NCBI GenBank assembly: GCA_947493695.1
Contig: CANLSF010000002.1
Span: 682,001 to 746,000 of the forward strand
Direction of reading: 5' to 3'
DNA length: 64,000 nt
DNA from: an uncultured Kiloniellaceae bacterium
Lineage (GTDB): Bacteria; Pseudomonadota; Alphaproteobacteria; Kiloniellales; Kiloniellaceae
Positions within the stretch are counted from its first letter, which is position 1. Each line of letters starts with the position of its first letter. Below are positions 34,413-43,474 of the stretch, in pieces. The translations under genes and the position numbers were made by a program. The notes beneath the pieces are model-generated. The model saw only the letters and a program-made list of their open reading frames with translations. It ran no database searches and had not been told where the DNA came from.

Positions 34413-35549
34413 CTAGAAGCTCAGCTTACCTGGGAAATAATGCTCGTAGGCGAGCTTGTAGTCGGCTGCGTTCATCAAATCATAGAACGCGACCCGCTCT
34501 GCCCAGGCTTTCTGGCTGTCGACCACCTTCTTGAAGAACTCGTCCTTCAGGAGACCTTCCATCACCTTATCCCACGACTCCAGCTGCGCCTTCATGACCG
34601 AACTTGGCGTACGGTGAACGTTGACGCCATCATCGTTGATCAGGGTTTGCAGATCCTTGGAATAACTGTCCATGGCGAGGCCATAGTTGGCCGTGTTGGT
34701 CGCCTCGGCGGCATACTCCAGGATTGCCTTCTGCTCATCCGCGAGTGAGTCGAAACGCCGTTTGTTGAAGATGATTTCAAAGAACTCGGCGGCCTGATGG
34801 TAAGATCCCATCATATAGTCTTTGGAAACATCCTGCGCACCGAATTGACGGTCAGCAGTCGGGTTGTTGAACTCGAAGGCTTCGATCACGCCACGCTCGA
34901 GCGCCGGAACGATTTCACCGCCCGGTAGCTGGGTCACTTTCAAACCCATACCCTGCATGATGTCAGTTGCCAGCCCAACCGTACGGTATTTCAAACCCTG
35001 CATATCCTCGGCGGATTTGATCTCCTTTTTGAACCAGCCGAGCGGCTGCGTCGGCATTGGCATGGCAAAGAAGCCAACCAGGTCAAGTTCTAACCTGTCT
35101 TGCACCAGTTCACGATAGAGCTCCTTGCCGCCACCGTAGTGAATCCAGGCAAGAATCTGCGAAGCATTGGCGCCGAAGACCGGGCCGGTTCCAAAGAGTG
35201 ATGCCGCTTTGCTCTTACCATACCAATAGGCAGTCACCGTATGGGCAGCATCCAAAATGCCGTCATGACAGGCGTCCTGCACCTGGAATGCCTTCACGAC
35301 CGCGCCCGATGGCAGATAGTCGATCTTCAGGCGACCGCCGGACATCTTGCCGACACGCTCAGCATATTGCTTCGCCATATCGGAGAAAATTGACGAAGGC
35401 CCCCAGGAGCCCTGCATTTTCAACGTTACGGTCTCAGCGCGAGAAACCTGTGGCATCGCAAGTGCAGCAGTCGCCGCACCGGCAACACCGGCGCCACCTT
35501 TTAAGAACCGGCGGCGGTTGACCTTTTTCGGATTTGTACTCTTGGACAT
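34413..35549 (-). CDS. dctP: TRAP transporter substrate-binding protein (DctP, TakP-like)
   Basis: A protein of 378 residues with a Tat signal (NRRRFLKGG, then a hydrophobic run and VSRAE). The mature part starts VTLKMQGSWGPSSIFSD. It contains EFNNPTADRQFG, typical of the TakP-like dimeric subgroup that binds 2-oxoacids or related carboxylates. The strong ribosome site GGGAGG precedes the ATG. Tat export implies folding before transport. The exact ligand is not predictable, but the amidase gene suggests an amide or its acid. Confidence 0.92.
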   Translation of the reverse strand: MSKSTNPKKVNRRRFLKGGAGVAGAATAALAMPQVSRAETVTLKMQGSWGPSSIFSDMAKQYAERVGKMSGGRLKIDYLPSGAVVKAFQVQDACHDGILDAAHTVTAYWYGKSKAASLFGTGPVFGANASQILAWIHYGGGKELYRELVQDRLELDLVGFFAMPMPTQPLGWFKKEIKSAEDMQGLKYRTVGLATDIMQGMGLKVTQLPGGEIVPALERGVIEAFEFNNPTADRQFGAQDVSKDYMMGSYHQAAEFFEIIFNKRRFDSLADEQKAILEYAAEATNTANYGLAMDSYSKDLQTLINDDGVNVHRTPSSVMKAQLESWDKVMEGLLKDEFFKKVVDSQKAWAERVAFYDLMNAADYKLAYEHYFPGKLSF

Positions 35550-35853
35550 GATTTCCTCCCTGGTTGATTTTTATTCAAACCACAACAAGGCGGGCGCTCT
35601 CGTCAGAGATGGCTTCGCCGGGTTGTGCAGCGTTAGCTTTCCAAACCTAGGAACCAAAATCAGTGTAGGCAGACTTTGACGCGCGAGACAACAAGCCTCA
35701 TTCCGCATCGTGGAAAGGATATCAACAATATGAAAACTAAGGGGGAATTCCCGAACTCTCACAGGATTGTGAGGCCTTAAGAGCAGCAAAAAATAAACCG
35801 GTTCGTGCAGGCGGGCACTTATGCGCCTCCTGCAGTAGCTCGTGGAATGAAGT
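35550..35853 (-). other. Intergenic region between the TetR gene and the TRAP operon
   Basis: No gene seen in 304 bases. It should hold the TRAP operon promoter. Around 35805-35834 an imperfect hairpin (TGCAGG / CCTGCA outer stem) is followed on the minus strand by AACCGGTT and then TTTATTTTTT, a plausible terminator for the TetR gene. Confidence 0.35.
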
Positions 35854-36504
35854 TCAGATTGCGAGACCGGGCGAAACTGGCACGAGGCGTCGGAGTGCAG
35901 CTTCAGAGATGTCCTTTAATGGCTTGAGCGAAACACCACTGCGCGCTCTGATCATCAGCCCCTGGCTGAAACTTACAAAAAGCTGAGCAAGGGCATTTAC
36001 ATCTTCATTTTCTGGCAGGTCTCCGGAGCGGCGCGCCGCCTCGAAACGACGAACAAAAGCGTCATCCAATCCGGCGAGACACTCGATCAGTTTTTCTCTG
36101 AAGCGCGGAGAACTCTCGGCGGCATCGGCGAGCACCACACTCACCAGGCAACCTTTCGGGCCGCCTGGTCGACAGGTCAGACTTAAAAGGGCATCGAAGA
36201 AGTCGGATAGATCCGCGGAGAGTTTCCCGCCTTTTTCAAGGCGCGCGAGACAAGGCGCGACCTTGACCGAAAGATAGTAGTCTATGGACGCAAGGAAGAG
36301 AGCTTCCTTGCCGCCAAACTCATGATAAAGGCTGGACCGCTTGATACCCAGAGCTTCAGTCAGTTCTTCAATCGATGCGGCATCGTAGCCGCGTGTCCAA
36401 AACACCTTGGTGGCACGACATAGCACGAGATTGCGATCAAAGGATCGAGGGCGGCCACGTGTTCGACGCACATTCCCCGATGCATTGGGCAATTGTTCCT
36501 GCAT
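35854..36504 (-). CDS. TetR family transcriptional regulator
   Basis: A protein of 216 residues. The N-terminal helix-turn-helix (about 25-70) reads ATKVFWTRGYDAASIEELTEALGIKRSSLYHEFGGKEALF in consecutive parts, a standard TetR domain. The C-terminal ligand domain contains CRPGGPKGCLVSVVLADA, similar to the TetR_C group of YxaF/AcrR-like proteins. It lies upstream of the TRAP-amidase operon on the same strand and is the obvious candidate regulator, although binding sites were not identified. Confidence 0.85.
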   Translation of the reverse strand: MQEQLPNASGNVRRTRGRPRSFDRNLVLCRATKVFWTRGYDAASIEELTEALGIKRSSLYHEFGGKEALFLASIDYYLSVKVAPCLARLEKGGKLSADLSDFFDALLSLTCRPGGPKGCLVSVVLADAAESSPRFREKLIECLAGLDDAFVRRFEAARRSGDLPENEDVNALAQLFVSFSQGLMIRARSGVSLKPLKDISEAALRRLVPVSPGLAI

Positions 36505-36862
36505 CTCTGTCCAATCCGATTAGATCCGCTGCCCCAGAAAGGGCATTTATTTATAGTTGACCAGAATAAAGGCAATTTGACGGCGCATTCTAACGCCATT
36601 CTGCATCTGCGCCAGCGCCATTAAAGCCTGGGTTGTTTTACTGGTAGAGCTTTTCACCACAAGATACCGAAATATATTGAAAATTCATACCAGAGTTATC
36701 TTGCGGAATGCCGTCCATCCATGCTGTTCACCACACAAACAGCAGCCTTCACTTGTCGAGGATCTCAACAGACCGGGAGTCAATCGGGACAATTGACAGT
36801 TGGTCACCTGGTAAATTTGGCCCTATCAGGCCTGGCAGATCAGAATTTTTATACAAAACCGG

Positions 36863-36891
36863 GAACCTTTTCACGCCTCCGCGCATCTAAC
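36863..36891 (+). promoter_or_regulatory. ECF (RpoE-type) promoter of the sigma factor gene
   Basis: GGAACCTT at 36863-36870 and TCTAA at 36887-36891, separated by 16 bases, match the -35 and -10 elements used by RpoE-like ECF sigma factors. The predicted start near 36898 leaves a short leader with GAGGGGAC before the ATG at 36924. This suggests the sigma factor transcribes its own operon. The rest of the gap 36505-36923 holds no convincing gene. Confidence 0.65.
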
Positions 36892-36923
36892 GGGCAAATC
36901 AACTTTGAGGGGACCGGCAGATC

Positions 36924-37652
36924 ATGAATAGGCTAAGTTCGGGTGAACGTAAGTCCGCAGCGGGAAGCACCATGGTCTATGCGGGACACAGAAGCGACGA
37001 AGAGCTGGCCCGGGATGCGCGTTCCGGGGAAGCAAAGGCTTTCGAGGCTATCATGCGGCGCTACAACCAACGTTTCTTCCGTCTCGCCCGCAGCGTTACC
37101 GACAGTGACAGCGATGCCGAAGATGCACTTCAGGATGCCTATGTGCAGGCTTTTACGCATCTAGAGAGCTTTCAAGGCCGCTCGGCCTTTTCAACCTGGC
37201 TCTCCCGAATCGTCCTCAACGAGGCCCTGGGCCGAATAAATCGGGGAAAACGCGAGCGAGCACGGATATCAGAAATGCAAGAAGATGGGCATCAGAGCGG
37301 CGCTACTATCGTCCCGTTCGAGCGGACCGCAAGTGAGACTCCCGAGGCATTGGCGGAGCGCGGCCAGGTGCGCAGTGTTATCGAGCAGGCAATCAACCGC
37401 TTACCGGATGGCTTTCGAAGCGTTTTCGTTCTGCGAGTTGTTGAGCAGCTTTCGGTCGAGGAAACCGCAATCATCCTGGATATTCCGGAAGCCACCGTTA
37501 AGACCCGGACCCACCGCGCGAAGCAGCAACTGAAAGACCAGTTGCAGGACATGATAGACGGAGCCCTCGGCGGCACCTTCACTTTTCTCGGCACACGATG
37601 CGATCGCACCGTTTCCCGGGTCCTGGATCGTTTAACGCTGAAAGAGCGTTAG
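36924..37652 (+). CDS. ECF RNA polymerase sigma factor
   Basis: A protein of 242 residues. Sigma region 2 (ARSGEAKAFEAIMRRYNQR and DAEDALQDAYVQAFTHL, about 30-100) and region 4 (LPDGFRSVFVLRVVEQLSVEETA, then IPEATVKTRTHRAKQQL, about 155-205) are both complete. A C-terminal extension (TFTFLGTRCDRTVSRVLDRL) is typical of one alphaproteobacterial ECF group. No anti-sigma gene follows; instead a ferritin-like and a cytochrome c gene do. An ATG 16 codons downstream is a possible alternative start. Confidence 0.9.
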   Translation: MNRLSSGERKSAAGSTMVYAGHRSDEELARDARSGEAKAFEAIMRRYNQRFFRLARSVTDSDSDAEDALQDAYVQAFTHLESFQGRSAFSTWLSRIVLNEALGRINRGKRERARISEMQEDGHQSGATIVPFERTASETPEALAERGQVRSVIEQAINRLPDGFRSVFVLRVVEQLSVEETAIILDIPEATVKTRTHRAKQQLKDQLQDMIDGALGGTFTFLGTRCDRTVSRVLDRLTLKER

Positions 37653-37747
37653 CGGAAGCGCTGCCCGAACAGGCGTTCCGGGGTAGCCGGGGACGCGGGT
37701 CGGCAGCAGGAACACAAAAATCCCGAAATTTATAAGGAGGTTATTCC

Positions 37748-38368
37748 ATGACCAGCCAAGTAATAAACACGCCTGCAGTAACAGCAAAAACCGGAAGCGG
37801 TTATGAAAACAAATTCCAGAATTTCTCGAGACGCGTCTTCTTCTCGAAAACCGGCGGCACCCTTCTGTCAGCCAGTGCGGTCGCACTGCTTGCCGGCTGC
37901 GACACTATTGCGGCGACCGCGGATAGCGGTTCGGTGCAAGACGACGTCAACATCCTTAACTCCGCCATCGGTGCCGAACTGGAGGCAATCGCCGCCTATC
38001 AGCTGGGTGCTGAAAGCGGTTTGTTGAGTTCCGGTGTTCTGGCAGTCGCGGTGAAGTTCCAGGGGCATCATAAAGAGCATGCGGATGTCCTGGCGTCGAC
38101 CGTTGTAAAGCTTGGCGGGAAGGCGGAGACGCCAAAGGCGAACTACAACTTTCCGGTCGAGAAGCTGAATTCGGAAGCCGATGTTCTGACCTTTGCCGCA
38201 GAGCTTGAGAAAGGTGCGGTCAGTGCTTATCTGGGTGCCGTTCCGCTTTTCACTAATCGCGATCTGGCAAAAGCGGCCGCCAGCATTCTGGGTGATGAAG
38301 CCATGCATTGGGCTGTCCTACGCTCGGCCCTTGGACTGGACCCGGTACCCGTAGCCTTCATGTCCTGA
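37748..38368 (+). CDS. Exported ferritin-like protein, possibly a Tat lipoprotein
   Basis: A protein of 206 residues. SRRVFFSKTGGTLLSASA gives a Tat-like twin arginine and hydrophobic segment, ending in LLAGCD, a lipobox-like site, so it may be a membrane-anchored periplasmic lipoprotein. The mature part has ferritin-like helices with LNSAIGAELEAIAAYQLG, GHHKEHADVL and LGDEAMHWAVLR, holding the E/H pairs for a metal site. AAGGAGG lies eight bases before the ATG. It follows the sigma factor gene by 95 bases. Probable role: iron or oxidative stress protection; inferred. Confidence 0.8.
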   Translation: MTSQVINTPAVTAKTGSGYENKFQNFSRRVFFSKTGGTLLSASAVALLAGCDTIAATADSGSVQDDVNILNSAIGAELEAIAAYQLGAESGLLSSGVLAVAVKFQGHHKEHADVLASTVVKLGGKAETPKANYNFPVEKLNSEADVLTFAAELEKGAVSAYLGAVPLFTNRDLAKAAASILGDEAMHWAVLRSALGLDPVPVAFMS

Positions 38369-38438
38369 CCCAGTTTCAACCCGGACATCATCAGGTGTCC
38401 GGGTTCCCTTCTCGCTCACATCGACGGACGGATGTCAC

Positions 38439-38861
38439 ATGTGGAACAGACAAACGAAAACAATCCCGGAGTTCGCCAAAGCGTTTGTCGTGGTCCTGAT
38501 TGCATCCGCAAACACCTCAGTCGCCCAGGATTTCACGATCGAAGGTGACATCAACCGCGGCGAGGCCATCTACAGCCGTTGTAAAGCCTGTCACTCCCTT
38601 GAACGCGATAGAACAGGGCCGCGCCATTGCGGTCTTTTTGGCCGCCGGGCAGGAAGCATTGAAGGATTTCGCTACTCGAAAGCGATGAAGACCTCAGACA
38701 TCATCTGGTCCGTACGAACTCTGGATGGCTTTCTCGAAAATCCCAGGAAGCTCATCCCAAAGAACCGTATGGGCTATGCCGGCATCAAGGACAGACAGGA
38801 ACGCCACGACCTGATCGCCTATCTGCTCGCAAAAAACCAGACTCCAGACATTTGCAACTAG
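38439..38861 (+). CDS. c-type cytochrome (cytochrome c2-like)
   Basis: A protein of 140 residues. An N-terminal hydrophobic segment (FAKAFVVVLIASANTSVA) is the signal peptide. The haem site CKACH lies near residue 48-52, and the distal methionine is probably in KNRMGYAG. RTGPRHCGLFGRRAG resembles cytochrome c2 but has an extra Cys and His in place of the usual sequence. Third gene of the sigma-ferritin-cytochrome unit; likely a periplasmic electron carrier for the ferritin-like partner. Confidence 0.85.
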   Translation: MWNRQTKTIPEFAKAFVVVLIASANTSVAQDFTIEGDINRGEAIYSRCKACHSLERDRTGPRHCGLFGRRAGSIEGFRYSKAMKTSDIIWSVRTLDGFLENPRKLIPKNRMGYAGIKDRQERHDLIAYLLAKNQTPDICN

Positions 38862-38879
38862 AGGACCGGAACAACGTCA

Positions 38880-39518
38880 TCAGGGGCTTAAAGTATCTGA
38901 CTTCGATGCCATGAAGGACCGAAGATCGCCATAGCCGCAAAAACGGTACTCATAATCCAATCCGAGACGCCGTGCCGCAGCCTGCGCCCGTGCCTCCAGA
39001 TCGGCATCCCGGGTTTGGGCGAGATACACAAGCTTCCGATAGTTACCGAACACAAACCGGACCATGTCGGACCTGCGGTCGAGGCCGAAGGCCTGCCAGA
39101 CGAATTTTTCGAAGTGCCGGCAAAAGTAGTCAGTCAGAAAGAAGGCGGTCAGATCATCTTCGGCACCTGCCGCAAAGGCTTCATTTCCGCCGTAGAATGA
39201 AAAGCAATGCGGGCCGCCGATCCGCTCGACGCCCTCCTCCTCGCGCAGCACCTCGTCCAGCCGGCCACCCGTGCCGCAATCGCCGTAGAGCACATAGATC
39301 TTTTCGTACTGCCCCCTGGCCGCCCGGATCTTTCGGCGCACGGCTTCGGGAATCTGTGTGGGCGTATGATGCAGTCTCGCAGGCAGGCAGGTTACATCCA
39401 GATGGCGCCAGCGGTTGAGTTCGATCAAATCGACGATCTCACGCCCCAACGCACCGCAGGCAATCATCAGGGTCGTGCCATCGCCGCGCCTGAAGCTGTA
39501 GTCTTCCGCAACATCCAT
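38880..39518 (-). CDS. DUF1638 domain protein
   Basis: A protein of 212 residues. DUF1638 features include LMIACGALGREIVDL, LHHTPTQIPEAVR, YVLYGDCGTGG and GPHCFSFYGG. Conserved cysteines and histidines suggest metal or corrinoid-related chemistry; the family is often found beside methylamine and betaine methyltransferase genes. The start at 39518 is chosen since upstream in-frame sequence lies inside malate synthase. It is 65 bases downstream of glcB. Confidence 0.8.
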   Translation of the reverse strand: MDVAEDYSFRRGDGTTLMIACGALGREIVDLIELNRWRHLDVTCLPARLHHTPTQIPEAVRRKIRAARGQYEKIYVLYGDCGTGGRLDEVLREEEGVERIGGPHCFSFYGGNEAFAAGAEDDLTAFFLTDYFCRHFEKFVWQAFGLDRRSDMVRFVFGNYRKLVYLAQTRDADLEARAQAAARRLGLDYEYRFCGYGDLRSFMASKSDTLSP

Positions 39519-39583
39519 ATGACGATGCTGACCTCTATAGCGGCTCTCTGTCAAACGCGGTGAGCCGCTATAGCAGATCGCGT

Positions 39584-41749
39584 TCAGGCCGCCGCTTTTA
39601 CCTTGAGACGCAAGGCATGAAGCGTGGGCTCGGTGTAACCCGACGGTGCCTCGCATCCCAACAGGATCAGCTCACGCGCCGCCTGGAACGCATAGCCATC
39701 GCAAGCCGGCGCCATGGGGGTGTAGAGGCTGTCACCGACATTCTGAGCATCGACAACAACCGCCATTCGCTCCAGGGTCTCCTGGATCTGCTGCTCAGTG
39801 CAGATGCCGTGGCGCAACCAGTTGGCCAGCAGCTGGCTCGAAATCCGCAAGGTCGCGCGGTCTTCCATCAATCCGATATCATTGATATCGGGCACTTTGG
39901 AACAGCCCACGCCCTGATCCACCCAGCGCACCACATAGCCCAGGATCGACTGAATGTTGTTATCCAGCTCTTCCTGGATCTCATCAGCGCTCCAGTTCGG
40001 ATCTGCGGCAAGGGGTATGGTCAGGATATCGTCGAGCGAAGTCGGGGCGCGTTGTTTCAGTTCTTCCTGCCGCGCATGCACATCGATCTTGTGGTAATGC
40101 AGAGCATGCAAAGTCGCAGCCGTAGGTGACGGCACCCAGGCGGTGTTTGCACCCGCCATGGGATGAACGCTTTTCTGCTCCATCATATCGGCCATCTTAT
40201 CGGGCATGACCCACATGCCTTTGCCGATCTGCGCATGCTCCTGAAGACCGCAGGCAAGTCCGACATCGACATTCCAGTTTTCGTAAGCCCCCAACCAGGT
40301 GGCGGCCTTCATGTCGGCTTTGCGCGCCATCGGCCCGGCCTCCATGGAGGCATGAATCTCGTCGCCGGTGCGGTCGAGGAAACCGGTGTTGATAAAGACC
40401 AGGCGATCCTTCACCTGACGGATGCATTCCTTGAGGTTGACCGTCGTGCGCCGTTCCTCATCCATGATCCCGATCTTCAGCGTGGAACGCTCGAGCCCGA
40501 GCAGGTCTTCCACACGCTCAAACAAGAGATCCGCGAAGGCCGCTTCTTCAGGACCGTGCATCTTCGGCTTCACAATGTAGACCGAGCCTTCGCGTGAATT
40601 CTGGACGCCATCTTTGGGACGCAGATCGTACATCGCAATCAGCGATGTTACGATACCGTCCAGAATTCCCTCTGGCAGCTCCCGGCCCTCGGCATCGAGC
40701 ACGGCGGGCGTGGTCATCAGATGTCCGACGTTGCGGTTCAGCATCAAGCTGCGACCCGGAAGCAAAAGCGGATCGCCTGTAGGCGATAGAAACCTGCGAT
40801 CCTCATTGAGGGCGCGCGTGAAGGATTTCCCGCCCTTGCTGAGCTCAGCCGTCAGATTGCCCTGCATCAGGCCAAGCCAGTTTCGATAGACCGCAACCTT
40901 GTCTTCGCCGTCGACAGCGGCAATGGAGTCTTCGCAGTCCATGATTGCCGTCAGCGCAGCCTCGACCTTCACATCTGAAACACCGGCAGGGTCAGACTTG
41001 CCGACGACCGTCGAGGGATCGATGCAGATTTCCAGATGCAGGCCATTGTTAACCAGCAGAACCGACGTCGGTGCTCCGGCTTCTCCAAGATAACCGGCAA
41101 ACTTTGCAGGGTCCTGCAAACCGACTTTGCTTCCGTCCTTCAGCTCAACGACCATGTTCTGATCGAAAACGCTATAGCGGATCACGTCCTTATAGGACCG
41201 GTCATCGGCAAGTGGAACCGCTTCGTCGAGGACGCCACGTGCGTAATCGATAACCGCCTGACCTCGAACCGGGTCGTACCCGCCGGTTGGTTCGCCAGTC
41301 GCCGGAATGACATCAGTGCCGTAAAGAGCATCATAGAGGCTGCCCCAGCGCGCATTGGCAGCGTTCAGGGAATAGCGCGCGTTCATCAGCGGAACAACTA
41401 GCTGGGCCCCTGCGATTCGGGCGATTTCATCGTCGACGTTCTGCGTTCCAACAGAGAAAGAATCCCCTTCCGGAACCAGGTATCCGATGTCGGTCAAAAA
41501 GCTCCTGTAGGCTTTCTGGTCTATTGGCTTTCCGGCCTGGGCGCGATGCCAGGCATCAATCTCTCGCTGAATGCGCTCGCGTTTATCGAGCAGCAAGCGG
41601 TTCATCGGTGCCAGATCCCGCATGATTGCCGCAAAGCCGGACCAAAAAGCCTCGGCTCCGAGACCGAGTCCGGGCAGGGTTTCCTGCTCGATGAACTGAA
41701 CCAACTGGCGGTCAATCGATAGACCATTGATGACATCGTAGTCTGACAT
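39584..41749 (-). CDS. glcB: Malate synthase G
   Basis: A protein of 721 residues, the long monomeric isoform G. Signature parts are [27 protein letters not shown] and [20 protein letters not shown]. It condenses glyoxylate with acetyl-CoA to malate. AAGG lies seven bases before the ATG. Near methylamine and one-carbon genes it probably removes glyoxylate made by the serine cycle or by glycine-derived routes; this is inference. Confidence 0.95.
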   Translation of the reverse strand: MSDYDVINGLSIDRQLVQFIEQETLPGLGLGAEAFWSGFAAIMRDLAPMNRLLLDKRERIQREIDAWHRAQAGKPIDQKAYRSFLTDIGYLVPEGDSFSVGTQNVDDEIARIAGAQLVVPLMNARYSLNAANARWGSLYDALYGTDVIPATGEPTGGYDPVRGQAVIDYARGVLDEAVPLADDRSYKDVIRYSVFDQNMVVELKDGSKVGLQDPAKFAGYLGEAGAPTSVLLVNNGLHLEICIDPSTVVGKSDPAGVSDVKVEAALTAIMDCEDSIAAVDGEDKVAVYRNWLGLMQGNLTAELSKGGKSFTRALNEDRRFLSPTGDPLLLPGRSLMLNRNVGHLMTTPAVLDAEGRELPEGILDGIVTSLIAMYDLRPKDGVQNSREGSVYIVKPKMHGPEEAAFADLLFERVEDLLGLERSTLKIGIMDEERRTTVNLKECIRQVKDRLVFINTGFLDRTGDEIHASMEAGPMARKADMKAATWLGAYENWNVDVGLACGLQEHAQIGKGMWVMPDKMADMMEQKSVHPMAGANTAWVPSPTAATLHALHYHKIDVHARQEELKQRAPTSLDDILTIPLAADPNWSADEIQEELDNNIQSILGYVVRWVDQGVGCSKVPDINDIGLMEDRATLRISSQLLANWLRHGICTEQQIQETLERMAVVVDAQNVGDSLYTPMAPACDGYAFQAARELILLGCEAPSGYTEPTLHALRLKVKAAA

Positions 41750-41938
41750 GACTTTACCTTAGAAACTGCAGTGTGAAGAGGTTGCATCCGGACCTGCTCC
41801 GAAAGCGGCGCTAGGCTTACAGAGATTTTTCCATTTGTGGGAATGTTTTTCACAATGCGGTATGAGGCAAATTACTTTATTAATTTCAATGCGTTGATCG
41901 GTCTTGGCATTGAAGATCTACAGCTATGAGGTCGCTCA

Positions 41939-41979
41939 CAGCGGGTACTGGAGTGCTCCCGGCACTCGGTTTCCCGCTG
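41939..41979. other. Two-part hairpin with flanking direct repeats
   Basis: An outer 7-bp stem CAGCGGG / CCCGCTG and an inner 6-bp stem GAGTGC / GCACTC enclose a 5-base loop. The hairpin is bracketed by an 11-bp direct repeat, ACAGCTATGAG, at 41920-41930 and 41994-42004. It lies between the glnT stop and the glcB start. No T run follows on either strand, so it is more likely a regulatory or stabilising structure than a simple terminator. Confidence 0.45.
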
Positions 41980-42039
41980 AATGAGCAGGATCAACAGCTA
42001 TGAGAGTTGAAAACCGAACGAGAAAAGAAGCGGATCCGG

Positions 42040-43347
42040 TCAAACGTCCAGGGCGTTTTGCCGTTCCCATTCCGAGAAGTGATGCATGTAGTCATTCCAC
42101 TCAGCGGACTTCAGTTTCGCATAGGCGCCGCAGAACTCCTGCCCCAACATCTCCGGGAGCACCTTGCTCTTCTCGAAGTAGCGGATGGCATCCAGCATGT
42201 TGAGAGGCAGCCTGGGGGCGTTTTTAACCTTGTAGCCCTCTTCGTACATGTCGATGTCCAGACGCTTGCCCGGATCGAACTTGTTATCGATGCCATGCAG
42301 TCCGGCAGAGATCAAACCGGCCTGCAACAGATAGGGGTTGGCCGCCCCGTCTGCCAATCGCACCTCAATACGGTCGCTGTCAGGAATACGGATCATATGA
42401 GAGCGGTTGTTGCCGCCATAGGTCACGGTGTTAGGTGCCCAGGTTGCACCGGACGTAGTCCGAGGCGCGTTGATCCTCTTGTAGCTGTTCACCACAGGGT
42501 TGGTGATCAGAGTCATGGCTTCGGCGTTCTTCAGCAGACCCGCAATAAAATTGTAGGCCAGCTTTGACAGCCCCAGCTCGCCTTTGGCGTCCTGCATCAG
42601 GTTCTTCTTGCCGCTCCGGTCCCAGACAGAGATATGGGCATGGCAGCCATTCCCGGTCAGATGGGCCATGGGCTTGGGCATGAAGGTCGCCCGCAGGCCA
42701 TGTTTTTCAGCCAGCGTCTTGACCATGAACTTGAAGAAGGTGTGCCTGTCGGCGGTGGTGAGCGCCTCGCCGTAGTGCCAGTTCATCTCAAACTGGCCGT
42801 TCGCATCTTCGTGGTCGTTCTGATACGCGCCCCAGCCCAGTGCCAGCATATTGTCGCAGATCTCGGTAATCAGATCATATCGCCGCATTAGGGCCTGCTG
42901 GTCGTAGCAGGGCTTGGCCAGCGTGTCGTAGGGGTCAGCAAGGCTCTGGCCGTCGGGTGTCAGAAGGAAGTACTCGCACTCGACACCTGATTTGATCGTG
43001 AACTTGCGATCCTTGGCTTTTGCGAGAACCTGCTTCAAGACGGCGCGCGGCCCGTGTTCGACGACCTTGCCACCGAGATAGACATCGCTCGGCAACCAGG
43101 CGACTTCGGGCTTCCAGGGCAGCTGGATCATGTGATCCGCGTCGGGCATGCCGAACATGTCCGCATCGGCGGGCGACATATCCAGGTAGGCCGCGAAACC
43201 GGCAAAGCCGGCGCCCTCTTTCTGCATGTCCGCGATTGCCTGTGCCGGCACCAGTTTCGAACGTACGACCCCGAAAAGATCGGTGAAACTGATCAGAAAA
43301 TATTTGATCCCCTTGGTCTTAGCGACCTTTGCCAGATCCTGCGCCAT
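42040..43347 (-). CDS. glnT: Glutamine synthetase-like ligase (GlnT / GmaS type)
   Basis: A protein of 435 residues of the GlnT (type III-like) branch of glutamine synthetases. Motifs include IKSGVECEYFLLTPDG, NDHEDANGQFEMNWHYG and GNGCHAHISVWD for ATP and metal binding, and APRTTSGATWAPN. GlnT proteins encoded beside GlxBCD/MgsABC include gamma-glutamylmethylamide synthetase (GmaS), which joins methylamine to glutamate. The sequence alone does not separate GmaS from a true ammonia ligase. GAGG lies five bases before the ATG. Confidence 0.85.
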   Translation of the reverse strand: MAQDLAKVAKTKGIKYFLISFTDLFGVVRSKLVPAQAIADMQKEGAGFAGFAAYLDMSPADADMFGMPDADHMIQLPWKPEVAWLPSDVYLGGKVVEHGPRAVLKQVLAKAKDRKFTIKSGVECEYFLLTPDGQSLADPYDTLAKPCYDQQALMRRYDLITEICDNMLALGWGAYQNDHEDANGQFEMNWHYGEALTTADRHTFFKFMVKTLAEKHGLRATFMPKPMAHLTGNGCHAHISVWDRSGKKNLMQDAKGELGLSKLAYNFIAGLLKNAEAMTLITNPVVNSYKRINAPRTTSGATWAPNTVTYGGNNRSHMIRIPDSDRIEVRLADGAANPYLLQAGLISAGLHGIDNKFDPGKRLDIDMYEEGYKVKNAPRLPLNMLDAIRYFEKSKVLPEMLGQEFCGAYAKLKSAEWNDYMHHFSEWERQNALDV

Positions 43348-43474
43348 CTTGGCCTCACTTTCCCGTTTTTGTTTATTGCCCCCAAATTCCCTATTCGGGC
43401 CCTTGTTCAGCCAGACCCTATCATCTCATTATTGCGCCAAGAGCCCTGTCACTCTCAGATTTTAACCCTGTCCT

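Noticed and set aside
37653-37747. Second ECF promoter before the ferritin-like gene
   Set aside because: A GGAAC is present but no TCTAA-like element follows at a suitable distance; the gene is probably read from the sigma factor promoter.
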